A stretch of 64,000 nt of DNA from Pseudomonas brassicacearum (GTDB taxonomy: Bacteria > Pseudomonadota > Gammaproteobacteria > Pseudomonadales > Pseudomonadaceae). Below, piece by piece: positions 47,950-57,399 of this stretch. The position numbers and the translations under genes were made by a program. A model generated the notes under the pieces. That model made no database searches. It had not been told where the DNA came from and was given only the letters and a program-made list of their open reading frames with translations. The stretch lies in contig NZ_MOBK01000001.1 in NCBI RefSeq assembly GCF_003732265.1, forward strand, positions 620,001 through 684,000. Reading direction: 5' to 3'. Position 1 is the stretch's first letter; each line of letters begins with the position of its first letter.

Positions 47950-48816
47950 GGGATGACGCCCGAAGATCATCGCCAGGGTGCCACTGACGGCGATCAGCCC
48001 GGCACCGACCATCAGCGACATGTCCATCAGCGTGCCCCAGATCAGGCTCGACAACAGGAACGCCCAGATCAGCCCGGTGTATTCAAACGGCGCGAGCAAG
48101 GTAGCGGTGGCCCGCTGAAAACTGGCAAACAGCAGAAACTGGCCGATGCCGCCGACCAGCCCGGCGCCCAGCATCCCCAGCCACGCGGGGGTGGATGCCG
48201 GGGTGTAGGTCCAGGGCAACGCCACCGCCATGCAAATCACAAACACCACGTTGGTGATCAACATCTGTTCCAGCACGGACGTCTGCTCATCCACCTGGCG
48301 CAACTGGATGTAGGTGAAGGCCCAGCACATCGCCGCCAACAACGTCAGCACCACCGGCACCGGATCGACCAGGTTGCTCGGGCGGCAGGCGATGATCACG
48401 CCGACAAAACCGATGACCAGGCTGAACCACTGCCAGCCGCTGGCGCGCTCCTTGAGAATCACTGCCGCCAGCACCGTGACCATGATCGGTGCCGAGAAAT
48501 ACAGCGTGGTCATTTCTGCCAGGGTCAGGTCCCGGGCCGCCGTGTAATACAGCACCCAGGCGACAATCGACAACAATCCGCGCACCACCAGCAAGCGTCG
48601 GCTCGGCGAGCGCCAGGCGCGCTGGACCAGCCGCAAACGTCCCGCCAGCAGACAGGCCAGCACCACCACGAGGGCGCGCCAGAACAGAATGCTGACCACC
48701 GAGTAATCCGCCACCAACCACTTGATGGCGGCATCCTGCAACGCCAGGAACGTATAACCCAAGGTGCACAGGCCAATGCCTTGCAACGACCGGTCGACGA
48801 TCCGCGGCGTACTCAT
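47809..48816 (-). CDS. EamA/DMT-family transporter
   Basis: 335 residues, ten predicted TM helices in two EamA repeats (e.g. LGYTFLALQDAAIKWLVA, LLSIVAWVLYYTAARDLTLAEMT, LLLFASFQRATATLLAPFEYTGLIWAFLL). Such carriers export amino acids or related metabolites. The ATG overlaps the preceding permease stop (TAATG). The last ~45 residues (SQDVVGAECSVSQPLYP…) extend beyond helix 10 and are coded by the complement of the TetR 3' end, so this tail may be a recent read-through extension. Confidence 0.87.
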   Translation of the reverse strand: MSTPRIVDRSLQGIGLCTLGYTFLALQDAAIKWLVADYSVVSILFWRALVVVLACLLAGRLRLVQRAWRSPSRRLLVVRGLLSIVAWVLYYTAARDLTLAEMTTLYFSAPIMVTVLAAVILKERASGWQWFSLVIGFVGVIIACRPSNLVDPVPVVLTLLAAMCWAFTYIQLRQVDEQTSVLEQMLITNVVFVICMAVALPWTYTPASTPAWLGMLGAGLVGGIGQFLLFASFQRATATLLAPFEYTGLIWAFLLSSLIWGTLMDMSLMVGAGLIAVSGTLAMIFGRHPSQDVVGAECSVSQPLYPAATDVEAVGGAEGFGVQAPLDPESVEHRR

Positions 48817-49523
48817 TACACCGACCTGCGCACGGGCGTCCCGCGCCGTTCGGCAAAGGCAAACAGCGCTTCGATCATGAACGTCAGGCAAACATACACG
48901 CCGGCCACCAACAGCAACGGTTGATAGACTTGCAGCGTTTGCGCCCGCACCACGTTGGCGGCGCCCAGCAGGTCGATAATGGCAATGGTCGAGGCCAGCG
49001 CAGTGGACTTCAGCAGCATTACGGTCTCTCCGGCCAACGTCGGCAACAGCAGACGCAACGCCCTGGGTAAACGCACCCGCAGCAACGACTGGCGCGGGGT
49101 CATGCCAAACGCCGACGCGGCTTCCATCTCACCTTTGGGCACCGCCAGCAGCCCGCCGCGAATCACTTCGCCGACATAGGCGCCCACCGACACCACCAAG
49201 GCAAACACGATGTACCAGTAACCGTCGCGCAGGTACGGCCAGAGGAAGCTGCCGCGAATCAACGGGAACTGCGCAAACAGGCTGCCGAGGCCGTAGTAGA
49301 AAATGTAGATCTGGATCAGCAACGGCGTACCGCGCGTCACGCTGGTATAGAACAGGCTGACCTTGGCGATCACTTTGTTTTTCGAGATCCGCGCCAGCGC
49401 CACCAGCACCGCGAGCGCATAACCGAACACGCTGGAAATCAACAAGATGGTGATGGTCGTTTGCAGCCCCCGGCCCAACAGCGCCGCGTATTCAACTATC
49501 CACGCTGGAATCATTTCATTCAC
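48816..49523 (-). CDS. Polar amino-acid-type ABC permease (HisM/ArtM family)
   Basis: 235 residues, five to six TM helices with the inner-membrane permease EAA-loop (GEMEAASAFGMTPRQSLLRVRLPRALRLLLP). Begins at GTG 49523, overlapping the upstream permease stop as GTGA; ATG 49514 is an alternative. Forms the transport channel with the second permease. Confidence 0.9.
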   Translation of the reverse strand: MNEMIPAWIVEYAALLGRGLQTTITILLISSVFGYALAVLVALARISKNKVIAKVSLFYTSVTRGTPLLIQIYIFYYGLGSLFAQFPLIRGSFLWPYLRDGYWYIVFALVVSVGAYVGEVIRGGLLAVPKGEMEAASAFGMTPRQSLLRVRLPRALRLLLPTLAGETVMLLKSTALASTIAIIDLLGAANVVRAQTLQVYQPLLLVAGVYVCLTFMIEALFAFAERRGTPVRRSV

Positions 49524-50233
49524 TCAGCCAAAGGCATCCAGCGACGGATGCGTCGCTCAAGCCGTCCAGACAGGTAGTTGGACACCAGTGTCACCGCGTA
49601 ATACATCGCCGCGGCGGTGAGGTAGAACAACAGGTAGTGACGCGTCGAGCCCGCGCCTTGCTTGGCGGTGTACAGCAGCTCATTGGTGCCGACCACGCTG
49701 ATCAAGGCGCTGTCCTTGATCAGGTTGATCCACAGGTTGGCCATCCCGGCCATGGCGTAAGGCGCCATGATCGGCAGCGTGACCCGCCGGAACAGGCCGA
49801 AGCCGCTCAAGCCGAACGCCTTGCCTGCCTCGATCTGACCGAACGGAATGGCCTGGATCGCCGCCCGGAAAATCTCCGAGGCGTATGCGCCCTGCACTAG
49901 CCCCAGCACCACAATCGCCGCCAGCGGACCGCTGACATTCACGCTGTCGTAGCCCATTTGCGCCATCAGCGAATTGAGCAGCATCGAACCGACGTAATAC
50001 AGCAGCAGGATCAGCAACAATTCCGGAACCGCACGGAATAACGTGGTGTAACTGCGCATCAGTGCCGCGATCGGTTTCGGCGCGCCCAGCTTGAGGCAGG
50101 CCACCACCAGCCCGATCAGGAGCCCGAGCACAAACGCCCCGGCGGAAATCTGCAGGGTCATCCAGAGCCCCTTCAACAGCGCACTGCCCCATCCTTGTTC
50201 GCTGAAATTGATCAAATCGAACATTGCCGGCAT
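49520..50233 (-). CDS. Polar amino-acid-type ABC permease (HisQ family)
   Basis: 237 residues with an EAA loop (GQIEAGKAFGLSGFGLFRRVTLPIMAPYA). ATG 50233 preceded by GGGAGAG. Partner of the downstream permease; a REP pair separates it from the binding-protein gene. Confidence 0.9.
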   Translation of the reverse strand: MPAMFDLINFSEQGWGSALLKGLWMTLQISAGAFVLGLLIGLVVACLKLGAPKPIAALMRSYTTLFRAVPELLLILLLYYVGSMLLNSLMAQMGYDSVNVSGPLAAIVVLGLVQGAYASEIFRAAIQAIPFGQIEAGKAFGLSGFGLFRRVTLPIMAPYAMAGMANLWINLIKDSALISVVGTNELLYTAKQGAGSTRHYLLFYLTAAAMYYAVTLVSNYLSGRLERRIRRWMPLAE

Positions 50234-50262
50234 TTCACTCTCCCGTTAAAGCACCACCGGAC

Positions 50263-50356
50263 CTTGTGGGAGCGGGCTTGCTCGCGAAGGCGGTGTATCA
50301 GTCAACATCATTACTGAATGTCGGACCGCATTCGCGAGCAAGCCCGCTCCCACAGG
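50263..50356. repeat. Paired REP element inside the transport operon
   Basis: Two inverted copies of GTGGGAGCGGGCTTGCTCGC around a ~35-bp spacer, between the binding-protein stop and the first permease start. Confidence 0.9.
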
Positions 50357-50386
50357 TTTTGCATCTGCCACAGGATTGTGTGGAGG

Positions 50387-51169
50387 TCAGAACGCCGGTT
50401 TCACACTGGTACCAAAGTAGTGTTGGGACAGGTCGTCATAGTCCTTGCTCGCCAGCAAGGTCTTGATGGCCGTGTCGAGCTTGGCCTTGAGTTCGGTGTC
50501 ATCCTTGCGCAGACCGGCGCCCACGCCTTTGCCGAAGATCGGGTCGTAAGGCACTGCGCCGAGGTAGGCCAGGTCCTTGGCATCCGGGGTCTGGACGAAC
50601 GCCGCCATGGCCGTGCCGTCCGCCATCATCAGGTCGATGCGACCGGCAATCAGGTCGGCGTTGGCCGAGTCCTGGGTGTCGTAATACTTCACGTCGGCAA
50701 TTTTTTCGTAGTACGTCTTCAGGTAGCTGGCGCTCACCGTGGAGTTCTGCACGCCAATGGTCTTGCCCTTGAGGTCATCCGGGTACTTCTTAACAGCCGC
50801 ATCCTTCGGCCCGACAATCGCGATCACCGAGTCGTAGTAAGCCTTACTGAAGGCGATCTGTTTTTCGCGCTCTTCGGTGACCGACATCGAGGAAAAAATC
50901 ACGTCGATCTTCTTTGCCAGCAATGAAGGAATGATGCCGTCCCACGCCACTTCCTTGATTTCACACTCGGCTTTCATCTCGCTGCACAGCTTGTGGATCA
51001 GGTCGACTTCAAAGCCTTTCCACTCACCGTTGGCCTGCTTCTCGGTGTACGGCGGATAGGGTTCGGCCGCGACCGCGAACCTGATCGGTTGCGCCTGCGC
51101 CGCGCTCATGCCAGCCAGCAACAAGCAGGCCGCGCCGGTAAACCAGTTTGCCAAACGTCGATTTCCCAT
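50387..51169 (-). CDS. Periplasmic amino-acid-binding protein of the ABC importer
   Basis: 260 residues. Signal peptide (cleavage near AQAQ), then a type II periplasmic-binding fold of the polar amino acid class: AEPYPPYTEKQANGEW, GFEVDLIHKL, VEWDGIIPSL-like VAWDGIIPSLL, SSMSVTEEREKQIAFSKAYY and QNSTVSASYL. Ligand not predictable; it looks like the Arg/Lys/ornithine-to-opine range. Overlaps neither neighbour; follows the fusion gene by 27 bp. Confidence 0.9.
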   Translation of the reverse strand: MGNRRLANWFTGAACLLLAGMSAAQAQPIRFAVAAEPYPPYTEKQANGEWKGFEVDLIHKLCSEMKAECEIKEVAWDGIIPSLLAKKIDVIFSSMSVTEEREKQIAFSKAYYDSVIAIVGPKDAAVKKYPDDLKGKTIGVQNSTVSASYLKTYYEKIADVKYYDTQDSANADLIAGRIDLMMADGTAMAAFVQTPDAKDLAYLGAVPYDPIFGKGVGAGLRKDDTELKAKLDTAIKTLLASKDYDDLSQHYFGTSVKPAF

Positions 51170-51196
51170 GATTTTTCCCCGTCTTTTTATGATGTT

Positions 51197-53212
51197 TTAG
51201 CGAGTCTGATGTGCGTTGACGAACTGTCGGCAACGTTCACTGCGTGGGTGTACGAACACTTCATCCGGCGAACCGGTTTCCTCGATCAGCCCTTGGTGCA
51301 AGTAGGCGACTTTGGACGAGACATCGCGGGCAAAGGCCATCTCATGGGTCACCAGGATCATGGTCCGGCCTTCTTCCGCGAGGGAGCGGATCACCCGCAG
51401 CACTTCGCCGACCAGTTCCGGGTCGAGTGCCGAGGTGGGTTCATCGAACAGCATGACCTTGGGCCGCATGGCCAGGGCCCGGGCGATGGCCACCCGTTGC
51501 TGCTGTCCCCCGGAGAGAAACGCCGGGTACTCGTTGCGCTTGGCCGCAAGCCCCACGCGTTCCAGCAAGGCTTCAGCCCGTTCAGTGGCTTCGGCTCGGC
51601 TTTCACGCAGGACCTGGGTCGGCGCTTCGATGAGGTTTTCCAGCACCGTGCGATGGGGCCAGAGGTTGAAGTTCTGAAACACCATGCCCAGGCTCGAACG
51701 GATCCGCACCAGCTGTTTGGCGTCAGACACCAGCGGCGCGCCGGGACGGTCGTGGTTGAGCTTGATGCTTTCGCCGTCCACCAGAATGCGCCCCTGGTCC
51801 GGCACTTCAAGCATGTTGATGCAGCGCAGCAAAGTACTTTTGCCCGAGCCACTGGCGCCGATCAGGGAGATCACATCGCCTTCGCGGGCCGTCAGCGAGA
51901 CGCCCTTGAGCACTTCGATGTTGCCGAAGCGTTTGTGCAGGCCATCGACTTCGATCATGGTCTTGGAGGTGACCGGTGTAACGGTGGCCTGGCAGGTGAC
52001 GCGACTGGTCACGGGGCTGATTACGGGGCGAGGCGCTTCACCTTTCAGCACCAGGACAAAATCGCGAATGCGCTGACAGGCCTGGGCCTGCCGCTCTTCA
52101 CCGAGGGTGAACGAGAGCCGCACAAAACCTTGCGCCGGCTCGCCAAACGCGGCCGCATCGAGAACCGACACGCGCGCCTCGCGCAGCAGACGCCAGGCGA
52201 ACTCCAGCGAAGTCAGCCCGGTGTCACGCACGTCCATCAACACAAACATGCCGGCATCGGGGTTGAGCACTGAAATCCCCGGGCAGTTCGACAGGCCCTT
52301 GACCACCAGATCACGCCGACGGCGATAGATATCGCGCATGCCGTCGGTGACGTCTTCGTGGGCCTGCACCGCTTTCAGCGCTGCTTCCATGACGAACCCC
52401 GGCAAGCCATAGAGCATGCTCAGCACCAGGGTTTCCGCGTGGGCGATCAAGGCTTCGTTGGCGACGATCCAGCCGATCCGCCAGCCCGTCATGGCATGGG
52501 ATTTCGACAGGCTGCCGACCACCACACAACGCTCGGCCATGCCCGGCAGCGCCGCGAGGCTGAGGTGTTCGCGTTCGAAGGCGAGGCTTTCGTAGACTTC
52601 GTCGACCACCACCCACAAGTCATGTTCGATGGCGAGGTCGGCGATGGCTTGCAGCTCTTCGCGGTTGAGCACCACGCCGGTGGGGTTGTTCGGGTTGGAG
52701 AAGAAAATCGCCCGGGTGCGCGGGGTGATGGCCTTGGCCAACACGGCGGCATCGAGCCGGAAACCGCAATCCGCCGAGCACGGCACCCGCACCAGCGTTG
52801 CACCGGAGGCCTTGAGTGTGGCCTCGTACGTCACGTACATCGGGTCCAGGGCAATCACTTCGTCGCCCGTGTTGAGCAAGCACATCGAGGTGATGAACAA
52901 CGCGTTTTGCGCCCCGGCCGCGACGATCACGTTCGACGCTTGCACCTCACGGCCGAACAATGGGCTGTAGCGGTTGGCGATCGCATCGCGCAAGGCCTGG
53001 CGACCGGCGATTTCGGTGTAGTGGGTGTCGCCCTCGCGCAGCGCTTCGATGGCAGCATCGGTGATGAAGTCGGGCGTGGGGAAATCCGGGTCACCGACGC
53101 TGAGAATGATCACATCCTCGCCACGGCGCTGGGCTTCGAAGGCTGCATTGTGAATATCCCAGGCGGCCACACCGTCGCCTGAAATCCGCTCAACAAAAGG
53201 TGAAAACCGCAT
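51197..53212 (-). CDS. Natural fusion: PLP aminotransferase + ABC importer ATPase
   Basis: 671 residues in one frame. Residues 1-395 are a fold type I class I aminotransferase (aspartate aminotransferase-like): SVGDPDFPTP, NPNNPTG (173-179), and Schiff-base Lys237 in SLSKSHAMTGWRIGW. A threonine/valine-rich linker (~398-418) leads to a polar amino acid ABC ATPase, 419-671: Walker A GASGSGKS (452-459), signature LSGGQQQR (566-573), Walker B VMLFDEP. The internal ATG at 51958 (residue 419) has no Shine-Dalgarno sequence, so a separate ATPase product is unlikely. The arrangement would place transamination next to the importer. It heads the operon of binding protein, two permeases and a DMT exporter. 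Confidence 0.92.
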   Translation of the reverse strand: MRFSPFVERISGDGVAAWDIHNAAFEAQRRGEDVIILSVGDPDFPTPDFITDAAIEALREGDTHYTEIAGRQALRDAIANRYSPLFGREVQASNVIVAAGAQNALFITSMCLLNTGDEVIALDPMYVTYEATLKASGATLVRVPCSADCGFRLDAAVLAKAITPRTRAIFFSNPNNPTGVVLNREELQAIADLAIEHDLWVVVDEVYESLAFEREHLSLAALPGMAERCVVVGSLSKSHAMTGWRIGWIVANEALIAHAETLVLSMLYGLPGFVMEAALKAVQAHEDVTDGMRDIYRRRRDLVVKGLSNCPGISVLNPDAGMFVLMDVRDTGLTSLEFAWRLLREARVSVLDAAAFGEPAQGFVRLSFTLGEERQAQACQRIRDFVLVLKGEAPRPVISPVTSRVTCQATVTPVTSKTMIEVDGLHKRFGNIEVLKGVSLTAREGDVISLIGASGSGKSTLLRCINMLEVPDQGRILVDGESIKLNHDRPGAPLVSDAKQLVRIRSSLGMVFQNFNLWPHRTVLENLIEAPTQVLRESRAEATERAEALLERVGLAAKRNEYPAFLSGGQQQRVAIARALAMRPKVMLFDEPTSALDPELVGEVLRVIRSLAEEGRTMILVTHEMAFARDVSSKVAYLHQGLIEETGSPDEVFVHPRSERCRQFVNAHQTR

Positions 53213-53593
53213 GCCAGTGCCTCGTTCGAATTGAAGAAACGCCAGCCCGCGCTACCAGCCGGGGAGGTGGCCATCAACATAGTCGAAGCTGAACAGTCGT
53301 TCAACAGAAAAGTCGCGAAGGTTCGCGATCAGCGTAAACAGGTCGTTTTCACGACAGTCGCGCCGCTTTTCGATAACGGGGTTTGATGGGTAATACGTGA
53401 ACTCAGACGCCTGTCCACGTCTGCAATCAATGTTTACGAGCAGCTATAAGCTAATGTTTTGAGGGGGCTTTTGTTAATCAGCCGAACAGCCTGAGAAACA
53501 ACGCATAGACAGAAAAACCCGTCAGGCCAATGATGCACGTGAGCTGCCACCGAAGGACCTCTAATAAAAACAAGCGAGGGTCGCGATCAGGCT
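53213..53593. promoter_or_regulatory. Divergent intergenic region between the fusion gene and glcD
   Basis: 381 bp serving as promoter region for the transport operon (leftward) and glcDEFG (rightward). The usual divergent glcC regulator gene is absent. I see no clear sigma-54 -24/-12 pair. On the minus strand 53478-53573 can encode a 31-residue hydrophobic peptide from a TTG with no ribosome binding site. Confidence 0.5.
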
Positions 53594-55093
53594 ATGAACA
53601 TTCTTTACGACGAACGCGTCGACGGCGTTTTGCCCGAGGTCGACAAAGCCGCCCTGGTCCAGGCGCTGCGAGCACGCTTGCCGGATCTGGACATCCTGCA
53701 TCAGCAAGAAGAGCTCAGACCGTACGAATGCGACGGGCTCTCTGCTTATCGCACCACGCCGTTGCTGGTGGTATTGCCGCGCCACCTCGACGAAGTCCAG
53801 GGCATCCTTCGAGTCTGCCATGAGCACCAAGTCCCGGTGGTTGCCCGTGGCGCCGGCACCGGGTTGTCCGGCGGTGCATTGCCGCTGGAAAAAGGCGTAC
53901 TGCTGGTGATGGCGCGTTTCAACAACATCCTGCACATCGACCCCGCCGCCCGCACCGCGCGGGTTCAGCCGGGGGTGCGCAACCTGGCGATTTCCCAGGC
54001 GGCTGCGCCGTTTGGCTTGTACTACGCGCCGGATCCGTCCTCGCAGATTGCCTGTTCAATCGGCGGCAACGTCGCCGAAAACGCCGGTGGCGTGCATTGC
54101 CTCAAGTACGGCCTGACTGTGCACAATCTGCTCAAGATCGACATCCTGACCGTCGAGGGCGAACACCTGACGCTGGGCTCCGACGCGCTCGATTCGCCCG
54201 GTTTTGACCTGCTGGCCTTGTTCACCGGTTCCGAAGGCATGCTCGGGGTAATCACCGAGGTCACGGTCAAACTGCTGCCCAAACCGCAAACCGCCAAAGT
54301 GCTGCTGGCCGCCTTCGACTCCGTGGAAAAGGCCGGCCGCGCGGTGGGTGACATCATTGCCGCCGGCATCATCCCCGGTGGCCTGGAGATGATGGACAAC
54401 CTGGCGATTCGCGCCGCCGAGGACTTTATCCACGCCGGCTACCCCGTCGACGCCGAAGCCATTTTGTTGTGCGAGCTCGATGGCGTTGAGGCCGACGTCC
54501 ATGATGATTGCGACCGCGTGCGCCAGGTGCTCGAACAGGCCGGTGCCACCGAAGTCCGCCAGGCCCGCGATGAAGCCGAACGCGTGCGGTTCTGGGCCGG
54601 GCGCAAGAATGCCTTCCCGGCCGTGGGACGCCTGTCGCCGGATTACTACTGCATGGACGGCACGATCCCGCGTCGCGAATTGCCCGGTGTGTTGCGGGCT
54701 ATCGCGTCACTCTCGGCTGAATATGGTTTGCGGGTGGCCAACGTGTTCCACGCCGGCGACGGCAACATGCACCCGCTGATTCTGTTCGACGCCAATCAAC
54801 CGGGCGAGCTCGACCGCGCCGAAACCCTGGGCGGCAAGATCCTCGAGTTGTGCGTGAAGGTCGGCGGCAGCATTACCGGCGAACACGGCGTGGGTCGCGA
54901 GAAGATCAATCAGATGTGCGCGCAGTTCAACAGCGATGAGCTGACCGTGTTCCATGCGGTCAAGGCCGCCTTCGATCCGGGTGGCCTGCTCAATCCCGGC
55001 AAGAACATTCCGACCCTGCACCGCTGCGCCGAGTTTGGCGCGATGCACGTGCACATGGGGCAGCTGCCCTTCCCTGACCTGGAGCGCTTCTGA
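53594..55093 (+). CDS. glcD: Glycolate oxidase subunit GlcD (FAD-linked)
   Basis: 499 residues. VAO-type FAD-binding domain (VVARGAGTGLSGGALP, SIGGNVAENAGGVHCLKYG, GSEGMLGVITEV) and a C-terminal FAD oxidase domain with HAGDGNMHP and GGSITGEHGVGREK. With GlcE and GlcF it oxidises glycolate to glyoxylate and passes electrons to the membrane. First gene of glcDEFG; stop overlaps glcE start. Confidence 0.94.
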   Translation: MNILYDERVDGVLPEVDKAALVQALRARLPDLDILHQQEELRPYECDGLSAYRTTPLLVVLPRHLDEVQGILRVCHEHQVPVVARGAGTGLSGGALPLEKGVLLVMARFNNILHIDPAARTARVQPGVRNLAISQAAAPFGLYYAPDPSSQIACSIGGNVAENAGGVHCLKYGLTVHNLLKIDILTVEGEHLTLGSDALDSPGFDLLALFTGSEGMLGVITEVTVKLLPKPQTAKVLLAAFDSVEKAGRAVGDIIAAGIIPGGLEMMDNLAIRAAEDFIHAGYPVDAEAILLCELDGVEADVHDDCDRVRQVLEQAGATEVRQARDEAERVRFWAGRKNAFPAVGRLSPDYYCMDGTIPRRELPGVLRAIASLSAEYGLRVANVFHAGDGNMHPLILFDANQPGELDRAETLGGKILELCVKVGGSITGEHGVGREKINQMCAQFNSDELTVFHAVKAAFDPGGLLNPGKNIPTLHRCAEFGAMHVHMGQLPFPDLERF

Positions 55094-56157
55094 TGCGTAG
55101 CGAATACGACATGGATGACAGTGCCGCGCTGCTGGAGCAGGTCAATCAAGCGCTGCAAAACGCCACGCCGTTGCGCATTCAGGGCTCCAACAGCAAGGCG
55201 TTCCTTGGACGCATCGTCGCCGGTGAAGTGCTCGACACGCGCACCCACCGAGGCATCGTCAGCTACGATCCGACCGAACTGGTGATCACCGTCCGCTGCG
55301 GCACACCGTTGTCAGAACTGGCTGAGGTATTGGACGACGCACATCAGATGCTGCCCTGCGAACCGCCCTCCTTCGGCGAAGGCGCTACCGTCGGCGGCAT
55401 GATTGCCTGCGGCTTGTCGGGGCCACGGCGCCCGTGGTCGGGCTCAGTCAGGGACTTCGTCCTCGGCACGCGGGTGATCACCGGGCACGGCAAGCATTTG
55501 CGCTTCGGTGGCGAAGTCATGAAAAACGTCGCCGGCTACGACCTGTCGCGCTTGATGGTCGGCAGTTATGGATCGCTGGGGGTGGTGACGGAAGTGTCAC
55601 TCAAGGTCCTGCCCAAACCGCGTCAGTGCCTGAGCATCAGCCTGGACATGGACAGCGACCGCGCCTTGCTGCGCCTTGCGGAATGGGGCCAGCAGCCCTT
55701 GCCGATCAGCGCCGCGTGCCACGACGGGCAACGCCTGCACCTGCGGCTTGAGGGCGGCGAAGGCTCGGTGGCGGCGGCCCATGACCGATTGGGCGGCGAG
55801 TTGCTGGACGCGAGCTATTGGGCGGACCTCAACGAACACCGACTGAGTTTCTTCGATGAGGACCAACCCCTTTGGCGCTTGTCCCTGCCCCATAACACGC
55901 CCCGACTGTCCCTGCCCGGCGTCCAACTGATCGATTGGGGCGGCGCCCAACGCTGGCTCAAATCCGAAGCGCAGGCTACGTTCATTCGCGAGATCGTCGG
56001 TGAGGTCGGCGGGCATGTCACCTGCTACAGCCATGGCCTGATCGACAGCCCGTTCCAGCCGTTGCCTGCTGCGCTGATGCGCTACCACCAGAACCTGAAG
56101 CAGCAACTTGACCCACGGGGCATTTTCAACCCCGGTCGCCTGTACGCGGAGTGTTGA
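55093..56157 (+). CDS. glcE: Glycolate oxidase subunit GlcE
   Basis: 354 residues. Shorter FAD-binding paralogue of GlcD (LRIQGSNSKAFLGR, PTVGGMIACGLSG-like TVGGMIACGLSGPRRPW, VMKNVAGYDLSRLMVGSYGSLGVVTEV). Its ATG overlaps the glcD stop (TGATG), so translation is coupled. Required for glycolate oxidase activity in E. coli. Confidence 0.93.
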   Translation: MRSEYDMDDSAALLEQVNQALQNATPLRIQGSNSKAFLGRIVAGEVLDTRTHRGIVSYDPTELVITVRCGTPLSELAEVLDDAHQMLPCEPPSFGEGATVGGMIACGLSGPRRPWSGSVRDFVLGTRVITGHGKHLRFGGEVMKNVAGYDLSRLMVGSYGSLGVVTEVSLKVLPKPRQCLSISLDMDSDRALLRLAEWGQQPLPISAACHDGQRLHLRLEGGEGSVAAAHDRLGGELLDASYWADLNEHRLSFFDEDQPLWRLSLPHNTPRLSLPGVQLIDWGGAQRWLKSEAQATFIREIVGEVGGHVTCYSHGLIDSPFQPLPAALMRYHQNLKQQLDPRGIFNPGRLYAEC

Positions 56158-56160
56158 ACC

Positions 56161-57378
56161 ATGCAAACCACGCTCAGCGAACAGGCCCGCCAACTGCCCC
56201 GTGCCGAAGAAGCCGAAAGCATTCTGCGCACCTGCGTGCACTGCGGTTTTTGCAATGCCACCTGCCCGACCTATCAGTTGCTGGGCGATGAACTGGATGG
56301 GCCGAGAGGTCGCATCTACCTGATCAAGCAGGTGCTGGAAGGCAACGAAGTCACGCAAAAAACCCAGCAGCATCTGGACCGTTGCCTGTCGTGCCGCAAC
56401 TGCGAAACCACCTGCCCCTCTGGCGTCGATTACCACAACTTGCTCGACATTGGTCGCGCGGTGGTGGACGCCGCCGTGCCGCGCCCGCTCGAACAGCGCC
56501 TGTTGCGCGAAGGGTTGCGCCGCGTGGTGCCCAATCCGGGATTGTTCAAAATGCTGGTGAGCAGTGGTCAGGTGTTCCGTGCCTTGTTGCCAAACACTCT
56601 GCAAGCCAAGTTGCCTCGCCGCGTGTACCCGGCCAAACCGCGTCCGACGGTGCGCCACGCGAGACAGGTGCTGATACTGGAAGGTTGCGTGCAACCAGGG
56701 TTGTCGCCCAACACCAATGCCGCCACTGCACGGGTGCTGGATCGACTCGGCATCAGCGTCCTACCGAGCCGCGAGGCTGGATGCTGCGGCGCCGTCGATT
56801 ATCACCTCGACGCCCAGGCGGCCGGGCTTGATCGCGCACGGCACAACATCGATGCGTGGTGGCCGGCGATTGAAAACGGTGCCGAAGCCATCGTGCAAAC
56901 GGCCAGCGGTTGCGGTGCGTTCATCAAGGATTATGGTCACTTGCTGCGCAGCGATCCGGCCTATGCCGCCAAGGCGCAAAAAGTCAGCGCACTGGCCAGG
57001 GACCTGGTCGAAGTGCTGCGCGATGAACCGCTGGAAACCCTCGGCATCCACAGCGACCAACGCCTGGCGTTCCATTGCCCCTGCACCTTGCAACATGCGC
57101 AAAAACTTGGCGGCGCGGTTGAGGCGCTGCTGACACGTCTGGGTTTCAACCTGACGCCCGTGCCCGACGGCCACTTGTGTTGCGGCTCGGCGGGCACCTA
57201 TTCGTTGACCCAACCGGAACTGTCCCGGCAACTGCGCGACAACAAGCTCAACGCGCTGGAGAGTGGGCACCCCGAAATCATTGTCACCGCCAATATCGGC
57301 TGTCAGTCCCACCTCGACGGCGCGGGTCGAACCCCGGTCCGGCACTGGATTGAACTGGTGGAAGCCGCCCTGCCCTGA
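56161..57378 (+). CDS. glcF: Glycolate oxidase iron-sulfur subunit GlcF
   Basis: 405 residues. Two 4Fe-4S motifs near the N-terminus (CVHCGFCNATCP and CLSCRNCETTCP) and two CCG-type cysteine-rich domains (GCVQPG…GCCGAVDYHL, and HLCCGSAGTY). Carries electrons from GlcDE to the quinone pool at the membrane. Starts 3 bp after glcE. Confidence 0.94.
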   Translation: MQTTLSEQARQLPRAEEAESILRTCVHCGFCNATCPTYQLLGDELDGPRGRIYLIKQVLEGNEVTQKTQQHLDRCLSCRNCETTCPSGVDYHNLLDIGRAVVDAAVPRPLEQRLLREGLRRVVPNPGLFKMLVSSGQVFRALLPNTLQAKLPRRVYPAKPRPTVRHARQVLILEGCVQPGLSPNTNAATARVLDRLGISVLPSREAGCCGAVDYHLDAQAAGLDRARHNIDAWWPAIENGAEAIVQTASGCGAFIKDYGHLLRSDPAYAAKAQKVSALARDLVEVLRDEPLETLGIHSDQRLAFHCPCTLQHAQKLGGAVEALLTRLGFNLTPVPDGHLCCGSAGTYSLTQPELSRQLRDNKLNALESGHPEIIVTANIGCQSHLDGAGRTPVRHWIELVEAALP

Positions 57379-57399
57379 TCACCCTTTGGAGCCATTGCC

